Shown piece by piece: positions 1 to 5,833 of a stretch of 64,000 bases of DNA. The position numbers were made by a program, and so were the translations under genes. The notes under the pieces are model-generated. The model was given only the letters and a program-made list of their open reading frames with translations. It ran no database searches and was not told the DNA's origin. The stretch's first letter is position 1, and every line of letters starts with the position of its first letter. This stretch comes from Pseudomonas sp. R28(2017) (GTDB lineage Bacteria; Pseudomonadota; Gammaproteobacteria; Pseudomonadales; Pseudomonadaceae). The stretch lies in assembly GCF_002112505.1 (NCBI RefSeq), contig NZ_NEHW01000002.1:248001-312000 (forward strand), written 5' to 3'.

Positions 1-851
1 TGGTGCGTACCACGGTACAGAGCGCTTCGAGCACCAATTCCGGGCTGCAATGCACCGGTTCGCTGCTGAGCCTGCTCACCTCCACCGACCACTTCTATGT
101 GACCATTACCTCAAGCAGCACCGGACTGGTTGGCCCGACGGGCGACGTCATACCGTACACCGTGTATGGCGACGCGACGACCAACTACCCGGTTGCCCGT
201 GGCGTTGCCTACGACTTCGCCCGCACCGGCATCCTCGATCTGCTGGGATTACTCGGCGGTACCACGCCCAAGGCAGTGCCGCTCTATTTTCGCACTCAGG
301 TCGGCAGCAACGTCGCGGCAGGGGTCTACCAGGAAACCCTGAACGTGGCCTGGAACTGGAACTACTGCTCGGGGATCGGCATCGGTTCCATCTGCCTCGG
401 GCGTGATATCGGCAGCGGCACGCAGACGCTACTGGTGACGATGACCGTGACCAACGACTGCCAGATCACCACGCCCAGCATCAGCTTCGGCAGTGCGCCG
501 GTGGTGGCCGGGTTCGGCACGGTGAGCCAGAGCGTGACCTTGTCGTGCACCAAGGGCAGCGCCTACACGGTGGGCTTGAATGATGGGGAGAACGTGTCGG
601 GCGGGCGGCGGCGGATGAAGTCTGCGGCCGGCAACTTCCTGGCCTACGAAATCTTCAAGAGTGCCGGTGCCGTGCGCTGGGGCTCGCTGACCACCGCCCG
701 GCGCTCGAGCAGCGATGCCGATGTGAACCCCGGCAACGGCACCGGGACGGGTAGCCAGGTGTTCAACTACAACGCCAAGGTCTACACCGACCAGGCCACG
801 CCGCCAGCGGCGAGTTACCTCGACAATGTGATCCTGGATGTGCAGTTCTGA
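1..851 (+). CDS. Spore coat protein U (SCPU) domain protein, Csu-type pilus subunit or tip; 5' end missing
   Basis: The frame is open from the window edge, so the N-terminus and signal peptide lie outside; a GTG at 3 is only the first start-like codon. About 282 residues are visible. They hold two similar beta-sandwich units: an N-terminal one with paired cysteines (LQC near residue 17, NYCSG and SICLG near 120-130) and a C-terminal one running from the VTNDCQI segment to the final VILDVQF, a typical SCPU ending. Two tandem SCPU domains resemble the tip subunit of archaic chaperone-usher (Csu) pili, which act in surface attachment and biofilm formation. The usher and chaperone genes would be expected just upstream, outside the window. 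The role as tip rather than shaft subunit is inference from domain number. Confidence 0.8.
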   Translation, partial: VRTTVQSASSTNSGLQCTGSLLSLLTSTDHFYVTITSSSTGLVGPTGDVIPYTVYGDATTNYPVARGVAYDFARTGILDLLGLLGGTTPKAVPLYFRTQVGSNVAAGVYQETLNVAWNWNYCSGIGIGSICLGRDIGSGTQTLLVTMTVTNDCQITTPSISFGSAPVVAGFGTVSQSVTLSCTKGSAYTVGLNDGENVSGGRRRMKSAAGNFLAYEIFKSAGAVRWGSLTTARRSSSDADVNPGNGTGTGSQVFNYNAKVYTDQATPPAASYLDNVILDVQF

Positions 852-868
852 CAGTGCAATCCTGTATC

Positions 869-961
869 GGCCCTTTCGCGGGCAAGCCCGCTCCCACAGG
901 GATTGCACAATGTTCGAGGCTGTGGCGATCCTGTGGGAGCGGGCTTGCCCGCGAAGAGGCC
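869..961. repeat. REP inverted pair a
   Basis: Two oppositely oriented copies of the Pseudomonas REP core (gcgggcaagcccgctcccac and its complement) with matching outer arms (ggccc-ttcgcggg / cccgcgaa-gaggcc). It fills the gap between the convergent pilus and carboxypeptidase genes and could fold into a large cruciform or stem, plausibly limiting read-through. Confidence 0.93.
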
Positions 962-969
962 GGACCTGC

Positions 970-2118
970 TCAGCGCAAGTCGTCGACCATCTTCAGCAAG
1001 GTCTCCAGCACCGCCCCGGCCAACGCCTTGGACCGCGCCCCCGACCACTCGGCCACTGGCTCCGGCGCATCGTCATGGTCCTTGAACGGCATCTCCAGGG
1101 TCAGCGACAGGCAGTCATACGCCATCCCCACCGCATTGCACGCCAGCGTGGTATTCGCCTGGCCTGGTTCGTCCCGCGTGTAGCCATGCACCGTCTGGAA
1201 GTCTTTGGTCACACTGCACAAAGTCGTGCGGAACTGTTCTTCCAGCTTCGCCAGCCGCGGCGTATACCCCGGGTTGCCTTCACAGGCTGCCGTGAACACA
1301 TGGGGGATTTCCTCATCCCCATGCACATCGATGAACGCATCCACCCCGTACTGCTTCATCTGCGCCTGGGCAAAGAACACCTCCGGGCTGAGTTCGACAC
1401 TGGCATCCTGCCAGGCCCGGTTCAGGTCCTTGCCCTTGAAGTTGGTGCGCAGGTGGCCAAGGAAGGCACCGTCCGGGTTCATGTTCGGAATCAGGTACAG
1501 GTCGGCCTTTTCCAGCAGTTTCTGAACCGTCGGGTCATTGCCTTGCAGCCGGTCGATCACCCCTTCCATGAACCACTCGGCCATGTGCTCGCCGGGGTGT
1601 TGCTGGGCGATCAGCCACAGCTTGCGCTTGCCCGCAGCGCCATCGCCGGCACGCAGCAGCGGAATATCCCGGCCTTGCACGCTGCGCCCGTGGGCCAGCA
1701 ACTCGACGCCCGGGATTTGCTGGGCGCGTTCGATCAGCTGGTTGTGGCGCGCGCGGGGGTAGGGCTCGAAGTAGGCGAACCAGACTTGCTCCTGCTCGGC
1801 CTTGAGTTCGAACGACAGCGCCTTGCCATCGAACTGGCTCGGCACGCGGAACCAGCGCTGCTGGTCGTAGGAGGCCACGGCGTTGTAGCCGCTCCAGGCA
1901 TTCTTGTAGGAAGACTCGCTGGCGTTGTCCAGGCTGAAGCGATGGACCTGACCCGGCGTGAGGCCGCTGACCTTGAAGTGGAACCACTGGAAGTGGCCGC
2001 TATTTGTGTCCGGGCGGATGGCCAGGCGCACCTGGGCCGGGTTGCTGGCATCCAGGACCTGGATGTTGCCGGAATCGAAATCGCAGTCGATTTGCAGGGG
2101 GGACAGCGTCACGGTCAT
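970..2118 (-). CDS. M14-family zinc carboxypeptidase (cytosolic carboxypeptidase-like)
   Basis: 382-residue protein. An N-terminal beta-rich domain (about 1-120) is followed by an M14 catalytic domain. The zinc motif is HPGE (H174, E177) in QQHPGEHMAEW, the third ligand is H266 in DVHGDEE, the substrate-binding NMNPDG and KDLNRAW segments lie near 212-235, and the catalytic glutamate is E342 in LTLEMPF. This layout matches bacterial relatives of eukaryotic cytosolic carboxypeptidases (M14D), which trim C-terminal residues; the natural substrate is unknown. The ATG at 2118 is preferred over upstream in-frame codons because AGGAG lies just upstream of it and the longer frame adds a basic, uncharacteristic tail. 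No signal peptide is seen, so it is probably cytoplasmic. Confidence 0.85.
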   Translation of the reverse strand: MTVTLSPLQIDCDFDSGNIQVLDASNPAQVRLAIRPDTNSGHFQWFHFKVSGLTPGQVHRFSLDNASESSYKNAWSGYNAVASYDQQRWFRVPSQFDGKALSFELKAEQEQVWFAYFEPYPRARHNQLIERAQQIPGVELLAHGRSVQGRDIPLLRAGDGAAGKRKLWLIAQQHPGEHMAEWFMEGVIDRLQGNDPTVQKLLEKADLYLIPNMNPDGAFLGHLRTNFKGKDLNRAWQDASVELSPEVFFAQAQMKQYGVDAFIDVHGDEEIPHVFTAACEGNPGYTPRLAKLEEQFRTTLCSVTKDFQTVHGYTRDEPGQANTTLACNAVGMAYDCLSLTLEMPFKDHDDAPEPVAEWSGARSKALAGAVLETLLKMVDDLR

Positions 2119-2531
2119 GGGCGGGCTCCTTGGGATTTGTTGTGGGGGTACTGTACACCGCTTGAGAGGGAGTGTGCGGGTGAGAAGGCAAGGTCGCGTG
2201 TGTCGATCGCGATGATTAGTTGCTCTGCAACTTGAAATTTCAGGTTTGACTAGATGGAGAATAACTAGAAATGCCATGTTGCAAGGTTGTTCAGCTGCAT
2301 GGTTTGAGTTGTTCGATTTTTTGAGAGTTTTGGTTTTTACAGCGAGTATTAGGCTCAAAAAGTCGGGGTGCTGGAAATTTCCTACAAAATATTATGAACT
2401 CTCCTTCAATGCTTCAGCTTGTGCATCTTGCGATAGTGGCTAATTATCGGTGCTCTGGAATAGGGCGGCACTCAATGGGGATGTTATTTCGAACATATCC
2501 TTTTTGTCGATTGAAAATGAGGGTTGGATCG
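2119..2531. other. AT-rich intergenic region upstream of the MFS gene
   Basis: This 413-bp stretch is clearly more AT-rich than its surroundings, with many short A/T runs from about 2220 to 2520. I see no convincing gene, RNA or clean palindrome. It probably holds the promoters of the divergent carboxypeptidase and MFS genes, but no single -35/-10 pair stands out. Confidence 0.5.
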
Positions 2532-3743
2532 ATGAATAGACGAGACGTTTCGCAGTCCACTCGCTGTTATGTTTTATTGCTCCTCCTCATCAGTCTTCTG
2601 GGCGTGTTTCCGCTCGATGTGATTTTGCCCTCTGTGCCTTTGTTGGCCCGGGATTTTCGTGTCGATGCGCAGTACATTGCATATTCGATCAGCCTGTTCG
2701 CTGTCGGTGTCGCCATTTCGCAAACCATCATCGGTCCGCTTTCTGACCGAATGGGGCGAAAGCGTCTGCTGATTGCTGGTCTGGTGGTTTCCGTTGTAGG
2801 TGCGGCGGGGTGCATCCTCGCAACAAGTTACGAAGGTTTCATGGTTTCCCGTCTTCTACAGGCGGTGGGATGCGGGTGCTTCGTGCTTAGTCAGGCCCTG
2901 GTGCAGGATAGGTTCAGTGACCAGCAGCGCAATGCGATGCGTATCCTGATGACCAGCGCAAGTGGCTTGTTTATTTCTTTGTCACCGCTTGCAGGCAGCG
3001 TGCTCCAGGAGTATTTCGGTTGGGCAGGCAGCTTTCAGGTGTTTGTGGTGCTAGCCGTTGTTGTACTGGTGCTTTCCTTGAAGTTGCTGCAAGAGAAACC
3101 GACATCACGAGGCAGTGCAGAGGTATTGAGTAGTTATCAGGTTTTGCTCAGGGACCGCGCGTTTCTCATCAGCTCGCTTTTTTCTTGCTTGGCGTTCGCC
3201 TGCCATTTTTCATTTGTGGTCGTCTCCCCACTGTTGCTCATCGAGCAACTGGGCCTGACGGAGTTCGCCTTCTCCATGGTATTTCTCGGGTATGGGCTGG
3301 CGTACCTGATCGGCGGCTTCATTGCGAGCTGGCTGAATTGCCGCATCGGGATGCAGGCGCAGGTTGGTTGGGGATTCGCGCTCATCGGTTTGGCTGGGGT
3401 TGCTCTATGCCTGGTTGTGATCGTGCATGAGCTTGGAGTTTTCAGCCTTCTGTTTCCATTGGTGCTCTGTACCATCGGTACAACCGTCGTTCGGCCAGCT
3501 GCAACAACTCATGCGCTGGGCCGGCACCCAGAGCGGGCAGGTGCTGCGGCCTCGCTAAACAATACGATGTTGTTTGCATTCGGCGGGGGCGCCAGCATGC
3601 TGGTGGCATCTGTCAGGAGCAGCTTGCCAATGAGTCTGGCGCTGGGCTTTATTGCCTCCAGCCTTGCAGGCTGGTATTTGCTCGTCTATCTAAAAGGTTT
3701 GGAGCGCAAGTCGCGGGAAGCTACGTCGCCAATTGGTCTGTGA
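2532..3743 (+). CDS. MFS multidrug transporter, Bcr/CflA-type
   Basis: About 403 residues with roughly twelve hydrophobic segments; an inner-membrane drug/proton antiporter of the Bcr/CflA kind is the best match. The N-terminus (LLLLLISLLGVFPLDVILPS) and the loop 2-3 signature GPLSDRMGRKRLLIAG are characteristic. Substrates cannot be told from sequence. The ATG at 2532 is chosen because an AGGG lies eight bases upstream; an in-frame ATG at 2517 is the alternative. Codon use is looser and AT-richer than in neighbouring genes, and the upstream gap is also AT-rich, which suggests acquisition by transfer or a separate expression history. It ends 1 bp from the convergent gene at 3745, with no terminator hairpin between. 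Confidence 0.85.
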   Translation: MNRRDVSQSTRCYVLLLLLISLLGVFPLDVILPSVPLLARDFRVDAQYIAYSISLFAVGVAISQTIIGPLSDRMGRKRLLIAGLVVSVVGAAGCILATSYEGFMVSRLLQAVGCGCFVLSQALVQDRFSDQQRNAMRILMTSASGLFISLSPLAGSVLQEYFGWAGSFQVFVVLAVVVLVLSLKLLQEKPTSRGSAEVLSSYQVLLRDRAFLISSLFSCLAFACHFSFVVVSPLLLIEQLGLTEFAFSMVFLGYGLAYLIGGFIASWLNCRIGMQAQVGWGFALIGLAGVALCLVVIVHELGVFSLLFPLVLCTIGTTVVRPAATTHALGRHPERAGAAASLNNTMLFAFGGGASMLVASVRSSLPMSLALGFIASSLAGWYLLVYLKGLERKSREATSPIGL

Positions 3744-3744
3744 C

Positions 3745-4260
3745 TCAGGCCCAATAGCCAAACAACAACAGCGCCGCCACACCCAAGCCAACCGCCACCG
3801 AACACCCACCCAGCGAAAGCGCCGCACGCCCTTGCCGGTACCAGCCATCCTGCCCCAGCTCCCGCGCCGGGGCGAGCAGGCTGCGCCAGCGCAGCTCGGT
3901 GTCATGAAACGCCTGCAGGTGTGCAGGTGCCGCGTCCAGCCAACGGCGAAAATCGATGCGCTCGCACGAGGTCACGTCCGGGCTCTGCAACCGCACATAC
4001 CATTGCCCTGCCACACTGGCCAGCGCGTCTGCGCGGGGTTGCGCCACCTGCAGGGCCTGGTTCATGTTGCGTTCGATGCTGAGCAGCGGGAGGTCGAGGC
4101 GCTTGGCGATACTGGCAAAGTCCAGCTGATCGAGGCGGTTGAGCAGGAACACTTGCTGCACGCGCCGAGGCAGGCGCTTGAGCGCATACAGCCACTCATG
4201 CTCGGCTGCAGGCTCGCTGGCAGGCGTGGGGTGCTCAAGGGGCAGCAGCAGACGGCTCAT
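3745..4260 (-). CDS. Sigma-70 region 4 / FecR N-terminal (DUF4880) chimera with C-terminal membrane segment
   Basis: 171 residues in three parts. Residues about 26-70 (LPRRVQQVFLLNRLDQLDF onward) look like region 4 of an ECF sigma factor of the FecI kind. Residues about 77-130 (WYVRLQSPDV, FRRWLDAAPAHLQAF) match the N-terminal DUF4880 domain of FecR anti-sigma regulators. Residues about 146-169 form one membrane helix, and the protein stops there. Sigma region 2 and the periplasmic FecR signalling domain are both absent, so it cannot be a complete sigma factor or a complete FecR. A Fur-box-like site lies 67-81 bp upstream of its ATG. A regulatory role in iron uptake, perhaps as a membrane-tethered modulator, is inference. 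No TonB receptor is adjacent. Confidence 0.7.
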   Translation of the reverse strand: MSRLLLPLEHPTPASEPAAEHEWLYALKRLPRRVQQVFLLNRLDQLDFASIAKRLDLPLLSIERNMNQALQVAQPRADALASVAGQWYVRLQSPDVTSCERIDFRRWLDAAPAHLQAFHDTELRWRSLLAPARELGQDGWYRQGRAALSLGGCSVAVGLGVAALLLFGYWA

Positions 4261-4326
4261 GGACAGCTCCTTGCTCGAGGGTAGGGTGGGGGCATCGTCC
4301 TTGATGCAGAAACAGCCTAGTCAAAA

Positions 4327-4341
4327 CGAGATTGATTCTCA
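4327..4341. promoter_or_regulatory. Candidate Fur box upstream of the sigma4/FecR-N chimera
   Basis: On the minus strand the sequence reads TGAGAATCAATCTCG, about 10 of 14 fixed positions of the 7-1-7 Fur consensus TGATAATNATTATCA. It sits 67-81 bp before the start codon at 4260, a suitable operator position. Fur binding is inferred. Confidence 0.55.
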
Positions 4342-4437
4342 AGTGCTGATTCCGCAAAGATTTGTAATGAGCGTTCACGCTCTGAAACACTTTTGCTATC
4401 ATGCGCGCCATCAACGATCTTCATTAGCCTGAAGAGC

Positions 4438-4467
4438 AAAAAAAATGACCCGGCAAAAAGCCGGGTC
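4438..4467 (-). terminator. Rho-independent terminator of prrF
   Basis: Minus-strand stem GACCCGGC / GCCGGGTC (8 bp, 5-nt loop, 4447-4467), then one A and eight Ts (4445-4438). This is a textbook intrinsic terminator. Confidence 0.93.
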
Positions 4468-4548
4468 AAAAACCGTGATTAGCCTGATGAGGAGATAATC
4501 TGGAGCGACCTAAGCTCCGGGTTATCCAGCAGATCTTGCGATCAGCTG
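4438..4548 (-). ncRNA. prrF: PrrF-type iron-responsive small RNA
   Basis: The minus strand carries the conserved PrrF core: CTCCTCATCAGGCTAATCACGG (rc of about 4474-4495) followed directly by a terminator stem GACCCGGC/GCCGGGTC and a U run. PrrF sRNAs are the Pseudomonas functional counterpart of RyhB: made when Fur is released under iron limitation, they repress iron-using proteins by Hfq-assisted pairing through this core. The predicted transcript is about 110 nt, from about 4548 to the U tract ending at 4438. P. aeruginosa has two copies in tandem; only one is seen here, which fits dispersed copies as in other pseudomonads. Identification rests on recalled core sequence plus promoter, Fur box and terminator in the right order. 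Confidence 0.9.
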
Positions 4549-4554
4549 AGTGCA

Positions 4555-4582
4555 ATAATAATCGTTATCATTTGCCAGTCAA
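4555..4582 (-). promoter_or_regulatory. prrF promoter with overlapping Fur box
   Basis: Reading the minus strand: -35 TTGACT (4582-4577), 16-bp spacer, -10 TATTAT (4560-4555), start near 4548. The Fur box TGATAACGATTATTA occupies 4556-4570, matching 13 of 14 fixed consensus positions and covering the spacer and -10 element, as expected for iron-dependent repression. Confidence 0.85.
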
Positions 4583-4598
4583 ATGAATTTTCAGTTAT

Positions 4599-4619
4599 CC
4601 GGTAAAAAAATTTTACCGG
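4599..4619. terminator. Perfect inverted repeat, possible terminator
   Basis: CCGGTAAAA-AAA-TTTTACCGG is a perfect 9-bp-arm inverted repeat between the prrF promoter and the end of the DUF6124-like gene. The A/T-rich inner part could give a terminator for the minus-strand gene ending at 4693, but no long U tract follows. A protein-binding role is also possible. Confidence 0.4.
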
Positions 4620-4692
4620 CGCGCTTCCTCAACCCGGCGAACGGGGCCTTTCGCCGGCAGCCGGCCATCACGTTTCTCCCTTCTTCTTTTGC

Positions 4693-5004
4693 CTATAAGC
4701 CGTTCTGCAGGGCGCGTCTGTGCTCCAGCAGGGCTCTGGCCATGTCGATCATGTGCATCAATGCGAACGTCAGCTCGCGGGTGCTGCCTTCCTGGTGGGT
4801 GGCGGTTTCGTGGGCGGTGGCGGCGGCGCAGCGCAGCAGCTCGATGGCGTGGTCCTGGGCCTGCTCGGCAGTGACGCCGGCGTGCAAGGTCCATATCTGG
4901 TTGTGCGCGCTGGGGCGCGTGGGGTTCGGATTGAGGTAGTAATCGAGCGCGCGGCGGGCTGCTTCGCTGTCGAGATCTGTTACGTCGTCTTTCGGTGGTT
5001 TCAT
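4693..5004 (-). CDS. DUF6124-like small protein
   Basis: 103 residues beginning MKPPKDDVTDLDS. The segment AARRALDYYLNP near residue 20 and an all-helical remainder with several alanine-rich stretches resemble the Pseudomonas DUF6124 family, many members of which start similarly and share the ALDxYLNP motif. Function is unknown; no signal peptide or membrane segment is seen. The ATG at 5004 is preferred to longer in-frame starts because those run back into the divergent gene and its operator. It is divergent from the LexA/CI-like repressor, with a palindrome between, so control by that repressor is possible. Confidence 0.7.
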   Translation of the reverse strand: MKPPKDDVTDLDSEAARRALDYYLNPNPTRPSAHNQIWTLHAGVTAEQAQDHAIELLRCAAATAHETATHQEGSTRELTFALMHMIDMARALLEHRRALQNGL

Positions 5005-5049
5005 CCTGATACCTGCGCAGGCCAATGGGAAAGGGTTCTGCCTGAGTTT

Positions 5050-5064
5050 AATACCTTGGGTATT
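5050..5064. promoter_or_regulatory. Candidate repressor operator
   Basis: AATACCTTGGGTATT has complementary arms ATACC/GGTAT around TTG. It lies in the 129-bp divergent gap between the DUF6124-like gene and the HTH repressor, just upstream of a TAATACT -10-like element (about 5083-5089). Autorepression by the adjacent HTH protein is inferred. Confidence 0.35.
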
Positions 5065-5133
5065 TATGTGCTTTTCTAGAAATAATACTGAATGTTTATT
5101 GAGCGCCAGAAGGCAGTCCGTATCGTGCCAGCG

Positions 5134-5799
5134 ATGAATATGGATAAATGGATTGCCCTCGTCCGTGACCGGATGGAGGAGTTGAAGCTCACCCAAGAGC
5201 AGCTTGCCGAGCGCGTCGGCGTGTCTCAAGGCAGCGTGGGGCATTGGGTGAACAAGCGGCGCCAGCCCAAGATCGAATCGATGAACCGTACGTTCGTCGA
5301 GATTGGCATGCCCCACTACAGCGTCAGTCTGCAGCTGCGGATCCAGGGTCAGGTTGGCGAGGAGCGTGGCACCTACGAGGTGCATGACGACGATGACGAA
5401 CTTGACCTCATGCAGTACATCGTGTGCTTCCGCTACCCAGTGTTGGCGTGGGATGAGCTAGGGGCCGCAGAGATTTCCGAGCCGGGTGTATTCGAACAGA
5501 CGGACTACCTGGCACAGGGCAAGGCGTTCTGGTTGACCGTGGAAAATGACACGATGAGCGCTGCCAGTGGCCGCAGCGTGCCACAGGGCATGCGCATACT
5601 GGTGGACCCGGGGCTTGAGGCGGAGCCGGGCCGGCTGGTGATTGCCCGGCAGCCGGGGAAGACGGCGATTCTGCGTGAGCTGGCCGAGGAAGGTGGGCAG
5701 CAGTACCTGAAGGCGCTGAACCGCAGTTATCCGACGCTGGTGTGTGAAGAGGGCTGCGAGTTTCTCGGGGTGGTCGTGCGGGTGCACGGCATTTTCTAG
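5134..5799 (+). CDS. LexA/CI-like HTH repressor with degenerate S24 peptidase domain
   Basis: 221 residues from the ATG at 5134. An earlier in-frame ATG at 5092 overlaps the likely promoter and is less likely. Residues about 5-60 form an XRE-type helix-turn-helix (LTQEQLAERVGVSQGSVGHW); residues about 115-221 form a LexA/CI C-terminal domain. In active S24 proteins a GDSM-like serine and a lysine carry out self-cleavage. Here the corresponding segment reads VENDTM, with Thr140 in place of Ser, and the lysine region reads TAILREL, with Arg181 in place of Lys. If the alignment is right, self-cleavage should be lost or greatly weakened. No prophage or pyocin genes are adjacent. Its target is unknown, possibly its own divergent promoter region. 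Confidence 0.8.
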   Translation: MNMDKWIALVRDRMEELKLTQEQLAERVGVSQGSVGHWVNKRRQPKIESMNRTFVEIGMPHYSVSLQLRIQGQVGEERGTYEVHDDDDELDLMQYIVCFRYPVLAWDELGAAEISEPGVFEQTDYLAQGKAFWLTVENDTMSAASGRSVPQGMRILVDPGLEAEPGRLVIARQPGKTAILRELAEEGGQQYLKALNRSYPTLVCEEGCEFLGVVVRVHGIF

Positions 5800-5806
5800 A
5801 TTGTTG

Positions 5807-5825
5807 GGGGCCGCAAAGCGGCCCC
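5807..5825. terminator. Bidirectional terminator hairpin between repressor gene and liuD
   Basis: GGGGCCGC-AAA-GCGGCCCC is a perfect 8-bp stem with a 3-nt loop in the 34-bp gap between two convergent genes. U-runs are weak on both sides. Confidence 0.65.
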
Positions 5826-5833
5826 TGTATGCC

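Noticed and set aside
838..2235. Plus-strand frame of 465 codons across the M14 gene
   Set aside because: Begins inside the pilus gene end and REP pair; no domain; shadow of the carboxypeptidase.
5134..5799. Prophage or pyocin repressor
   Set aside because: No phage or bacteriocin genes lie on either side.
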